Source: Nansenia antarctica
Taxonomy: Eukaryota; Chordata; Actinopteri; Argentiniformes; Microstomatidae
Direction: 5' to 3'
NCBI GenBank assembly: GCA_963989245.1
Contig: OZ022353.1
Location: forward strand, 28,211,550-28,275,549
DNA: 64,000 nt
Part shown: positions 54,754 through 63,945 of the stretch, one piece after another
Layout: each line of letters begins with the position of its first letter
Numbering within the stretch: position 1 is the first letter of the stretch
Made by a program: the position numbers and the translations under genes
Notes under the pieces: model-generated
Seen by the model: the letters and a program-made list of their open reading frames with translations, nothing else
What the model was told of the DNA's origin: nothing
The model's database searches: none

Positions 54754-55115
54754 CAGCTTTTGGGTTAATCTCTCCATTCTGAGAAAATGCGCCGTGACAG
54801 ATTATTCCTACTTCCTTCTGATTACTGGACTTATATTGTAGAAAATTATTGTACTTCATGCATTTTAAGCCTTACTCTTTGGTAAAAATCTATGCAGTGT
54901 CCTGTTAATTCTATTTTGTAAAGAAATAGCCTGCAGTGTGAATGTTGAGTTGAAGCCATGGTCTGTTTACATTGTCAGCGTACCTCAAAGGTAAGGCATT
55001 GAATTGATCGTCACTGGTATTAACAAGGGCAAGAACCAATTGGTGACCAATTTTGGACTTTGGCCATCAATGCAAGAGAACAAACCAGGCATCCATCATG
55101 AAGTAGGCAAGCAGA

Positions 55116-55189
55116 GGCGCTGCTGTGGTCCAAAACCCAGAGTCTCCTGTTTATAAGATAGGTGCTTTCACCAGCTAAGCCACAGCACC
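55116..55189 (-). pseudogene. tRNA-Thr-like pseudogene, unit 40
   Basis: Array-type copy. Confidence 0.55.
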
Positions 55190-55418
55190 GATAGAAAATG
55201 GGCTTCAAGGCATTGTTGTTCATTAGAGAACTGTAGATTGTACGTGACGAGACTGCAACGCTTCCATTCCTTCAGATAGGCCATGCATTAACAGCACTAT
55301 TCTGTGCATTTGACTGGAACGACTGAACTGAATGATCAGACACCTTCCACCATTTGGTTTTTGGGGGATGGAAGGTTGATGGCAGTTTACAGAGTCACGT
55401 TTACTTGGAGAAAACCTT

Positions 55419-55491
55419 CGCCCAACGTGGGGCTCGAACCCACGACCCTGAGATTAAGAGTCTCATGCTCTACCGACTGAGCTAGCCGGGC
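55419..55491 (-). tRNA. tRNA-Lys(CUU), unit 40
   Basis: Consensus. Confidence 0.95.
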
Positions 55492-55549
55492 CACTTGCTC
55501 ATCTTCAGAGCTTCCGTGACATCAAGGATTAGGAGTGTAAGATGCAGAG

Positions 55550-55641
55550 TCTCCTGTGGCGCTATCGGTTAGCGCGGTACTTATACAACAGTATGCAGCA
55601 GAGCAATGCCGAGGTTGTGAGTTCAAGCCTTACCTGGAGCA
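55550..55641 (+). tRNA. tRNA-Ile(UAU)-like, GGCGCTATCGG type, unit 41
   Basis: T loop TTCAAGC in place of TTCGAGC, plus the A-box change of unit 24. Confidence 0.5.
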
Positions 55642-56003
55642 CAGCTTTTGGGTTAATCTCTCCATTCTGAGAAAATGCGCCGTGACAGATTATTCCTACT
55701 TCCTTCTGATTACTGGACTTATATTGTAGAAAATGATTGTACTTCATGCATTTTAAGCCTTACTCTTTGGTAAAAATGTATGCAGTGTCCTGTTAATTCT
55801 ATTTTGTAAAGAAATAGCCTGCAGTGTGAATGTTGAGTTGAAGCCATGGTCTGTTTATATTGTCAGCGTACCTCAAAGGTAAGGCATTGAATTGATCGTC
55901 ACTGGTATTAACAAGGGCAAGAACCAATTGGTGACCAATTTTGGACTTTGGCCATCAATGCAAGAGAACAAACCAGGCATCCATCATGAAGTAGGCAAGC
56001 AGA

Positions 56004-56077
56004 GGCGCTGCTGTGGTCCAAAACCCAGAGTCTCCTGTTTATAAGATAGGTGCTTTCACCAGCTAAGCCACAGCACC
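56004..56077 (-). pseudogene. tRNA-Thr-like pseudogene, unit 41
   Basis: Unit-25-like side of the hybrid (double GGGCTTCAAA). Confidence 0.55.
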
Positions 56078-56316
56078 GATAGAAAATGGGCTTCAAAGGG
56101 CTTCAAAGCATTGTTGTTCATTAGAGAACTGTAGATTGTACGTGACAAGACTGCAACGCTTCCATTCCTTCAGATAGGCCATGCATTAACAGCACTATTC
56201 TGTGCATTTGACTGGAACGACTGAACTGAAGGATCAGACACCTTCCACCATTTGGTTTTTGGGGGATGGAAGGTTGATGGCAGTTTACAGAGTTACGTTT
56301 ACTTGGAGAAAACCTT

Positions 56317-56389
56317 CGCCCAACGTGGGGCTCGAACCCACGACCCTGAGATTAAGATTCTCATGCTCTACCGACTGAGCTAGCCGGGC
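56317..56389 (-). tRNA. tRNA-Lys(CUU) variant, unit 41
   Basis: C32 to A. Confidence 0.88.
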
Positions 56390-56447
56390 CACTTGCTCGT
56401 CTTCAGAGCTTCCGTGACATCAAGGATTAGGAGTGTAAGATGCAGAG

Positions 56448-56539
56448 TCTCCTGTGGCACAATCGGTTAGCGCGGTACTTATATAACAGTATGCAGCAGA
56501 GCAATGCCGAAGTTGTGAGTTTGAGCCTTACCTGGAGCA
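56448..56539 (+). tRNA. tRNA-Ile(UAU)-like, GGCACAATCGG type, unit 42
   Basis: The B box is damaged: GTTTGAGCC for GTTCGAGCC. Confidence 0.42.
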
Positions 56540-56901
56540 CAGCTTTTGGGTTAATCTCTCCATTCTGAGAAAATGCGCCGTGACAGATTATTCCTACTTC
56601 CTTCTGATTACTGGATTTATATTGTAGAAAATGATTGTACTTCATTCATTTTAAGCCTTACTCTTTGGTAAAAATGTATGCAGTGTCCTGTTAATTCTAT
56701 TTTGTAAAGAAATAGCCTGCAGTGTGAATGTTGAGTTGAAGCCATGGTCTGTTTACATTGTCAGCGTACCTCAAAGGTAAGGCATTGAATTGATCGTCAC
56801 TGGTATTAACAAGGGCAAGAACCAATTGGTGACCAATTTTGGACTTTGGCCACCAATGCAAGAGAACAAACCAGGCATCCATCATGAAGTAGGCAAGCAG
56901 A

Positions 56902-56975
56902 GGCGCTGCTGTGGTCCAAAACCCAGAGTCTCCTGTTTATAAGATAGGTGCTTTCACCAGCTAAGCCACAGCACC
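56902..56975 (-). pseudogene. tRNA-Thr-like pseudogene, unit 42
   Basis: Array-type copy. Confidence 0.55.
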
Positions 56976-57214
56976 GATAGAAAATGGGCTTCAAAGGGCT
57001 TCAAAGCATTGTTGTTCATTAGAGAACTGTAGATTGTACGTGACGAGACTGCAACGCTTCCATTCCTTCAGATAGGCCATGCATTAACAGCACTATTCTG
57101 TGCATTTGACTGGAACGACTGAACTGAAGGATCAGACACCTTCCACCATTCGGCTTTTGGGGGATGGAAGGTTGATGGCAGTTTACAGAGTCACGTTTAC
57201 TTGGAGAAAACCTT

Positions 57215-57287
57215 CGCCTATCGTGGGGCTCGAACCCACGACCCTGAGATTAAGCGTCTCATGCTCTACCGACTGAGCTAGCCGGGC
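57215..57287 (-). pseudogene. tRNA-Lys(CUU) pseudogene, unit 42
   Basis: Two acceptor-stem mismatches (plus-strand CGCCTATCG), and the invariant U33 beside the anticodon is replaced by G (TAAGCGTCTC). Unlikely to work in translation. Confidence 0.75.
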
Positions 57288-57345
57288 CACTTGCTCAACT
57301 TCAGAGCTTCCGTGACATCAAGGATTAGGAGTGTAAGATGCAGAG

Positions 57346-57437
57346 TCTCCTGTGGCACAATCGGTTAGCGCGGTACTTATATAACAGTATGCAGCAGAGC
57401 AATGCCGAGGTTGTGAGTTCGAGCCTTACCTGGAGCA
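57346..57437 (+). tRNA. tRNA-Ile(UAU)-like, GGCACAATCGG type, unit 43
   Basis: As unit 14. Confidence 0.55.
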
Positions 57438-57799
57438 CAGCTTTTGGGTTAATCTCTCCATTCTGAGAAAATGCGCCGTGACAGATTATTCCTACTTCCT
57501 TCTGATTACTGGACTTATATTGTAGAAAATGATTGTACTTCATGCATTTTAAGCCTTACTCTTTGGTAAAAATGTATGCAGTGTCCTGTTAATTCTATTT
57601 TGTAAAGAAATAGCCTGCAGTGTGAATGTTGAGTTGAAGCCATGGTCTGTTTACATTGTCAGCGTACCTCAAAGGTAAGGCATTGAATTGATCGTCACTG
57701 GTATTAACAAGGGCAAGAACCAATTGGTGACCAATTTTGGACTTTGGCCATCAATGCAAGAGAACAAACCAGGCATCCATCATGAAGTAGGCAAGCAGA

Positions 57800-57873
57800 G
57801 GCGCTGCTGTGGTCCAAAACCCAGAGTCTCCTGTTTATAAGATAGGTGCTTTCACCAGCTAAGCCACAGCACC
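57800..57873 (-). pseudogene. tRNA-Thr-like pseudogene, unit 43
   Basis: Array-type copy. Confidence 0.55.
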
Positions 57874-58099
57874 GATAGAAAATGGGCTTCAAAGGGCTTC
57901 AAAGCATTGTTGTTCATTAGAGAACTGTAGATTGTACGTGACGAGACTGCAACGCTTCCATTCCTTCAGATAGGCCATGCATTAACAGCACTATTCTGTG
58001 CATTTGACTGGAAGGATCAGACACCTTCCACCATTTGGTTTTTGGGGGATGGAAGGTTGATGGCAGTTTACAGAGTCACGTTTACTTGGAGAAAACCTT

Positions 58100-58172
58100 C
58101 GCCCAACGTGGGGCTCGAACCCACGACCCTGAGATTAAGAGTCTCATGCTCTACCGACTGAGCTAGCCGGGC
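58100..58172 (-). tRNA. tRNA-Lys(CUU), unit 43
   Basis: Consensus. Confidence 0.95.
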
Positions 58173-58230
58173 CACTTACTCATCTTCAGAGCTTCCGTGA
58201 CATCAAGGATTAGGAGTTTAAGATGCAGAG

Positions 58231-58322
58231 TCTCCTGTGGCGCAATCGGTTAGCGCGCTACTTACACAACAGTATGCAGCAGAGCAATGCCGAGGTTGTG
58301 AGTTCGAGCCTCACCTGGAGCA
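58231..58322 (+). tRNA. tRNA-Ile-like with TAC anticodon, unit 44
   Basis: Shares the TAC loop and the downstream TTAATCCCTCC with unit 31, but no insert follows. Confidence 0.5.
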
Positions 58323-58684
58323 CAGCTTTTGGGTTAATCCCTCCATTCTGAGAAAATGCGCCGTGACAGATTATTCCTACTTCCTTCTGATTACTGAACT
58401 TATATTGTAGAAAATGATTGTACTTCATGCATTTTAAGCCTTACTCTTTGGTAAAAATGTATGCAGTGTCCTGTTAATTCTATTTTGTAAAGAAATAGCC
58501 TGCAGTGTGAATGTTGAGTTGAAGCCATGGTCTGTTTACATTGTCAGCGTACCTCAAAGGTAAGGCATTGAATTGATCGTCACTGGTATTAACAAGGGCA
58601 AGAACCAATTGGTGACCAATTTTGGACTTTGGCCATCAATGCAAGAGAACAAACCAGGCATCCATCATGAAGTAGGCAAGCAGA

Positions 58685-58758
58685 GGCTCTGCTGTGGTCC
58701 AAAACCCAGAGTCTCCTGTTTATAAGATAGGTGCTTTCACCAGCTAAGCCACAGCACC
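58685..58758 (-). pseudogene. tRNA-Thr-like pseudogene, unit 44
   Basis: An acceptor change (GGCTCT for GGCGCT) breaks a pair; the flank GATCAAAGGGCTT is shared only with unit 1. Confidence 0.5.
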
Positions 58759-58977
58759 GATAGAAAATGATCAAAGGGCTTAAAAGCATTGTTGTTCATT
58801 AGAGAACTGTAGATTGTACGTGACGAGACTGCAACGCTTCCATTCCTTCAGATAGGCCATGCATTAACAGCACTATTCTGTGCATTTGACTGGAACGACT
58901 GAACTGAACCATTTGGTTTTTGGGGGATGGAAGGTTGATGGCAGTTTACAGAGTCACGTTTACTTGGAGAAAACCTT

Positions 58978-59050
58978 CGCCCAACATGGGGCTCGAACCC
59001 ACAACCCTGAGATTAAGAGTCTCATGCTCTACCGACTGAGCTAGCCGGGC
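58978..59050 (-). tRNA. tRNA-Lys(CUU) variant, unit 44
   Basis: Two changes: C65 to T (leaving a G-U pair) and C48 to T. Confidence 0.82.
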
Positions 59051-59108
59051 AGCTTGATCATCATTAGAGCTTCCATGAGATCAAGGATTAGGAGTTTAAA
59101 ATGCAGAG

Positions 59109-59173
59109 TCTCCTGTGGCGCAATCGGTTAGCGCGGTACTTATACAACAGTATGCAGCAGAGCAATGCCGAGG
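59109..59173 (+). pseudogene. truncated tRNA-Ile-like gene, unit 45
   Basis: Runs to ATGCCGAGG and is then cut by LINE sequence, losing the T arm and 3' acceptor strand. It marks the right end of the array. Confidence 0.85.
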
Positions 59174-60048
59174 GAGAAAAGGGAGATTAGAAATTTGTCT
59201 AAAATAGCTGAGGACTGATGAGTCAAGGTTGTTTTTCTTCAGGGGGGGTTTCACCATAGCAGTCTTAAGTGAGATTGGAAAAACACCTGTCTGTAAATTG
59301 TGGTTACTCATAACATGGATCTCATCTGATAAACAGTTAAAAAAAAAAAAATTAAAGGTGGTGGGGATAGGATCAAGAGGGCAGGTGGGGTTAAGCTGTG
59401 ATACTACCTTCCTACGCATTTCATTATCAACCAGGGCAAAAGACTCTAGGGTTATCTCACATAGTGGAGTAGGGGATTCTAAGGTATCACTTAGCTGAGC
59501 AACACCAGACCTGAGGGTGGTTATCTTATCCATAAAGTATGCTGCAAACTCGTCACATCTGGATGTGGAAGAAAGATGACCAGAGTGAAAGAGGTTATCA
59601 GGCGGTCAATTCAAGAGGATCTTTGGTTTGTTTGGTTTGATTATCATTGATCAGTTTGGAGAAATTAGCTTGTCTAGCATTTCTGATCGCCTTATTGTAG
59701 ATACTAAGATACTCATGGAAAATGTCATGGTAGACTTTCTCCATTTTCGTTCTGCTACACGACAATTTGTCTTTAATTTAGTAATTTTCCAGGGGGCTCT
59801 CTGTTTGCGGTTGGCCTTTTTTTGGTTTGACAGGGGCAACAGTGTGGATAGTTTGTTATTTAGGTGATTTACCAGATCATCACATGAGCAAGGTAGAATA
59901 ACTGCTGTTATATTGTCTAAACAGGTCATGACGTTCGCAGCGACCACAGGGGTAAGACACAGATTTTTAACAAGGTGTTCTGTGTTTTTCTGTTTTCTAT
60001 GTGTTATCACCAGATCTAGGATGTGGCCGTGGCTATGGCTCAAAGTCT
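59174..60048 (-). mobile_element. LINE fragment, minus strand (endonuclease end to RT start)
   Basis: Reading on the minus strand: HGHILDLVITH is the end of an AP-endonuclease domain. It is followed by a basic linker and then RT N-terminal motifs CPLDPIPT, LQTGVFPISLKTAMVKP and SNLPFL. There are frame breaks between the parts. The RT stops at SNLPFL exactly where array sequence begins, so the LINE truncates the array or was itself truncated on insertion. L2/CR1-like group; not resolved further. Confidence 0.85.
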
Positions 60049-61230
60049 GCGTGGTCCTGCTGTGTGGACCAGCTGTGTGGAGTACTCCAGTACCTCTTTA
60101 ACTTGAGCCTCAGTGTGGAAAAGGTACCGGTACCGGTACCAAAGAAAAGGAACCCCAGTGTACTGAATGACTATAGACCGGTAGCCTTGAGATCACACAA
60201 CATGAAGGCCATGGAAAGACTGGTGCTAGCACACGAGGCCCCTGATGAATCCTTGGACCCCCTGCAGTTTGCCTACCAGGCAGACATTGGTGTGGATGAT
60301 GCCATCATCTACCTGCTATGCAAAGCTCATTCCCGTTTAGATAAGGGTGGCAGCACTGTGAGGGTCATGTTCTTTGACTAATGCATTTAACATCATACAG
60401 CCCTTACTACTTGTGGATAAGCTGCTCAGTATGCAGATGGAGTCCCCCATTAGTTCCTGGATTACAAACTACCTGACCCAACAGGCCATCGTTTGTATGG
60501 CTGCAGGGATGTGTGTCGGACTGGGTGGTGAGCAGCACCTTGCATCCCTTATGGGACAGTTCTGGATCCCTTCATCTTCACCCTCTATGGGGATGTATCA
60601 GTGGAGGCCAGGACACTGAGTACAGAGGACTGGAGCACAGCTTTGTTGAGTGGTGTTAGCAGAACCACCTGCTACTCAATATCAGCAAGACAAAGGAGAT
60701 GATGGTGGACTAGGGTCCCCCTGTGTCCTTTTTCTATCCATGGAGAGGAAGTGGAGGTGGTTCAGAGCTACAAGTACCTGGGGGTGCACTTGGACACTAA
60801 ACTGGACTGGACTGGTAACACAGATGTAATGTACAACAGGGGCCAGAGCTGGCTTTATCTCCTGAGGAGGCTCAGGTACTTTGGCATGTGCAGGACTCTG
60901 CTGAACATACTACCAGCAGCATACTACCAGTCAGCGGTGGGCAGCGCAGTGCTGTATGCGGTGGTATGCTGGGGAGGCAGCGTCAAGGAAGGTGACACAT
61001 GAGGCTGAACAAGCTTATTAGGAAAGCTGGTTCTGTCCTCTGTGGTGTCACCCTGGACACTGTGGAGGAGGTGGCCAATAGGAGGATGAGGACCAAACTC
61101 CTGGCCATCATGGACAGTCCCTCCCATCCCCTACATGACACTGTGGCAGAGCAGAGAATTTCCTTTAGCAACAGACTATTACAACCACGCTGCACTAAGG
61201 AGCGCTACAGGAGATCTTTTCTGCATTAAG
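60049..61230 (+). mobile_element. Rex1/CR1-like LINE ORF2 pseudogene
   Basis: RT motifs in order across several frames: LNDYRPVALRSHNMKAMERL, LDPLQFAYQADIGVDDAI, STVRVMFFD, SWITNYLT, then SYKYLGVHLDTKLDWT, LRRLRYFGMCRTLL, and the C-terminal CKERYRRSFL-type end. Stops and frameshifts occur around 60380, 60620 and 60710, and the YADD region is not recognisable. GGTACCGGTACCGGTACC at about 60125-60142 is a short tandem palindrome inside the coding region. Confidence 0.85.
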
Positions 61231-61339
61231 TATTTTTGGTTTAAACACGCCATTCATAGTATCTGCCACCAGGTGGCAGCACATTTATACCATTCAGGTA
61301 GCAACAGGTTTGCATACACATAAGGTGAACAGTATGAGG

Positions 61340-61991
61340 CCCGTTATGAAACTATTCTCCTTTTCATACAAGAAATTACATTGCTCTTCTCAGGAAGGAG
61401 CTTCAATGCAAACACACCCTGACCTTGGTTTACAGAGCACAGATTGAGAGCATTCTCATTTTCAACATGGTCTCTCCTGGTACAGTAACCTCTCAGTCAA
61501 GTGCAAAGGCACAGATCAGGCCGGCAAAGTTGTTGGCAACATGCAGACACAACTGCAAGGCCTGTTTACTCAGATCATCACAAAGAAGGCAATCCAGGTT
61601 TTCAATGACTGTACTCATCCCATCCATCTATCATTCCACATGTTATCATCAGGGCGGAGACTTAAAACACCACTAGCCTGCAAAAAATAAGAGAGATTAT
61701 AATAGATGATTCATCCCCTCTGCTGTAACCATCCTCAATAACAGCCTGTTGAAATAATCTGTTTGTTCTAATATCTATATTTGATATATCTTGTGTATTG
61801 TACAGTATGCTATGTTGCTGTACCTATCACTACCACTATGCTGTACCTATCACTATCACTATCATGTTTCTATATCACTATTTGCACTTCTGGTTAGATG
61901 CTAAACTGCATTTTGTTGTCTGGTGCTTGTACTCTGCAATGACATTAAAGTTTAATCTAATCTAATCTAATCTAATCTAATCTAATCTAAT
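61340..61991 (+). mobile_element. LINE 3' end with (AATCT)n tail
   Basis: Broken frames resemble the end of a fish LINE ORF2 (LRKELQCKHTLTLVYRAQIES, then NDCTHPIHLSFHML-like and a GGRLKTPLA-like region). A 3' UTR follows, ending in GACATTAAAGTTTAATCTAA and an AATCT pentamer array at about 61952-61991, typical of Rex1-type tails. Confidence 0.8.
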
Positions 61992-61992
61992 C

Positions 61993-62180
61993 AATGTAAG
62001 AAAGGTGTTTATTGGACACGTCAAATCTAAGACTACAGTAAAGAACGAGAGGCTGAACTTCGAGCCAGGACCCAAGAGTTCATTAACGTAAATGTCAAAA
62101 ACTTTGGGGAAGGTATGGATGGCGAATTTCTGAAAGAGAAGTTTCCTGGTAAAGGCGTGAGGATGTCCAGAAGGATGTGA
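61993..62180 (+). pseudogene. PABPC (cytoplasmic poly(A)-binding protein) pseudogene fragment
   Basis: The first frame gives NVRKVFIGHVKSK. After a frameshift near 62035 the next frame gives KERERAELRARTQEF-like sequence and then NVNVKNFGEGMDGEFLKE. This matches the linker between RRM2 and RRM3 of PABPC1-like proteins and the RNP2 start of RRM3, in order. A frameshift, substitutions in RRM core positions and TGA at 62178 make it dead. No introns are seen, so a processed pseudogene is likely. A 35-bp duplication (GGTAAAGGCGTGAGGATGTC) covers its end. Confidence 0.7.
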
Positions 62181-62799
62181 TTGGTCAGTGGTAAAGGCGT
62201 GAGGATGTCCAGAAGGATGTGAGGATGTTGTTACAGACATGCATTTGTTGTCTTATGTCCTGTGTCTGTTTTTGTTTTGCTTCTGTCTGTCTCCCCCTAG
62301 GTGTGAAGTGATGTCCCATGTTGGTCGTTGCTAGTTGTTGTTGCACTACACCCAAGGTTTCAATTGGTTTTCCATCGACTGACAGAGTTGGTATAGGCAG
62401 GAGGTTGCACTCTCCCTCCCTAGTGGCTAACATTTCAGGGAGAGCTTTACTGGTTTTCTTTATCTTTTCTTTTTCTTTTGTCAGTTTGCTTGTTTGCTTT
62501 CTTGGTCTTGATTTTGTGCCGCTTGTAAAAGTCCTGTAACAACTGTGTAATAACACTGGATAATGTAATAACTTTTCATAACGTGATAACTTTTCATAAA
62601 GTAATAACGTTTACATTTATAATCGAATAAAACCAGATAATGTAATGTATGTAACGTTTTTTAATTTAGTAAACTTTTTAATCATGTAATAACTTATTCT
62701 TATTGTTTGTAAATATTGGAGTGAAACAGCCCTATATTTTGGGTTATGATGAGATAAGACAGTTGTATTAAGATCATGAGGCATCTGTAAGTACTATCA
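62181..62799. other. unassigned DNA between pseudogene and Tc1-type element
   Basis: A 123-codon open frame on the minus strand (62185-62556) has no domain I recognise. 62530-62720 is AT-rich, with ATAACTTTTCATAA repeated. Confidence 0.4.
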
Positions 62800-62801
62800 T
62801 A

Positions 62802-63116
62802 CACTGAACAAAAATATAAACGCAACACTTTTGTTTTTGCTAACATTTTTCACTAGTTGAAATCAAAGAGCTAAGAGTACACTATTCTATGTACCTATTC
62901 TATTTCTCTCAAATTGTGTTCACAAATGTGTTTAAATCTGTGTTAGTGAGCACTTCTCCTTTGCCGAGATAATCCATCCACCTGACAGGTGACATATCCA
63001 GATGCTGATTAGACAGCATGATTATTGCACAGATGTGCCTTAGGCTGGTCACAATAAAAGGCCACTGTAAAATGTGCAGTTTTATCACACAGCCTAATGC
63101 CACAGATGTCGAAAGT
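62802..63116 (+). mobile_element. Tc1-type transposon, 5' end
   Basis: After TA (62800-62801) it begins CACTGAACAAAAATATAAAC and continues through GTGAGCACTTCTCCTTTGCC and GGTCACAATAAAAGGCCACT. This is a terminal region I recognise as common in fish Tc1/mariner elements. It stops abruptly where LINE sequence begins at about 63117; no transposase is included. Confidence 0.8.
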
Positions 63117-63709
63117 CCCAAGCTTCAAGAGGTTGGTCCTGGCTCACCTTAAAGACCACCTACCCCCCACACTGGATCCCCACCAGTTTGCCTACCATAA
63201 GAACAGGTCGACGGAGGATGCCATCTCCACGGCACTACACTCAACCCTGACACACCTGGATAAAAACAACACCTATGCAAGGATGCTGTTCATTGACTTC
63301 AGCTCAGCATTCAACACTATCATCCCCTCCAAGTCACCAAGCGCAGTGACCTTGGCATCAGCACCTCCCTCTGTAACTGGACCCTGGACTTCCTGACCAA
63401 CAGACCCCAGTTTGTTATTCTTGACAACCACACCTCCTCCATCCTGACCCTGAACACCGGTGTCCCAGTAGTGTCCCAGAGCTGTGTGCGGAGCCCTCTC
63501 CTCCACTCCCTCTTCACCCACGACTGCGTGCCTGTGCATGGTTCCAATACCATCATCAAGTTTGCAGGCGATACCACGGTGGTAGGCATGGCAACAACGA
63601 TGAGTCAGCCAACAGGGAGGAGGTTCAGCTCCTGGCAGGGTGGTGCCCTCAACACCAAGGAGACCCAGGAACTTACAGGATAACCAGATGCTGTGAACAC
63701 CCCCCCATC
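63117..63709 (+). mobile_element. Rex1/CR1-like RT pseudogene
   Basis: Motifs in order: RLVLAHLKDHLPPTLDPHQF, RSTEDAISTALHSTLTHLDK, MLFIDFSSAFNTIIP, then after a frameshift CNWTLDFLTNRPQFVI, SPLLHSLFTHDC and FAGDT. The catalytic YADD/FADD box has lost its first aspartate (FAGDT), so it is catalytically dead even where the frame is open. Confidence 0.87.
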
Positions 63710-63945
63710 CAGGGCCGGTCCTAGGCATAGGCAAACTAGGCGGTCGCCTGGGGCGCCAAATGCCTGGGGGGCGCCAAATGCTCGATGAATTTTATGTCTC
63801 TATGAAAATATGTCTCAGCCTACTGTCTATTTTTGTCTTGAAACCATTGTTGTCCATATTTTTACTGTTGAATGTGTGGGTGGTGATGAGGCAGTACTGG
63901 TGGCTTAATGTGGTGGTGGTGGTGGTGGCGCCCCTAAAATATTAA
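63710..63945. mobile_element. hAT-type MITE, partial, inserted in the RT pseudogene
   Basis: Begins CAGGGCCGGTCCTAGGCATA and continues with the CGCCTGGGGCGCC repeats familiar from hAT elements with CAGGGCCGG termini. A GTGGTGGTGG run lies near 63908. No matching right terminus was found. LINE sequence resumes on both sides, so it landed in the LINE. Confidence 0.75.

Larger units (their letters stand above)
15576..59173. repeat. tandem tRNA array: 44 complete units plus a truncated 45th
   Basis: Unit starts are spaced 885-898 bp, or 2322 bp where a 1434-bp insert is present, with 878 bp before the last. Order on the + strand: tRNA-Ile-like (+), 362-bp spacer, tRNA-Thr-like (-), about 230-bp spacer, tRNA-Lys (-), then 56-58 bp to the next Ile-like gene, so Lys and Ile-like are divergent neighbours. 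I see no gene in the spacers. Common length differences are one or two copies of GGGCTTCAAA beside the Thr-like gene, an AG present or absent before the Ile-like gene, and a 13-bp deletion in some units. The left edge adjoins unrelated DNA. The right edge is cut inside an Ile-like gene by a LINE. The very high similarity among units fits unequal crossing-over and gene conversion. Confidence 0.97.
45423..59173. repeat. higher-order block B, right copy
   Basis: Units 33-34 are duplicated as units 35-36. Unit 41 joins the left part of a unit-24 type to the right part of a unit-25 type, marking a one-unit deletion. The copy ends in units 42-44, which are the most diverged of the array. Confidence 0.8.

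Noticed and set aside
16830..58789. Dozens of recurring 61-72 codon ORFs on both strands of the array, including one family beginning MKPIFYRCCGLAG
   Set aside because: They are translations of the tRNA-like genes and spacers and recur only because the unit is repeated. Frames are broken by single-base differences, and no protein signature is present.
15576..59173. CRISPR-like or 5S/snRNA tandem array
   Set aside because: The repeat unit is about 890 bp and carries tRNA genes; there are no short repeats with unique spacers and no 5S or snRNA sequence.
62185..62556. 123-codon minus-strand ORF
   Set aside because: No recognisable domain, next to pseudogene and AT-rich DNA; not called as a gene.
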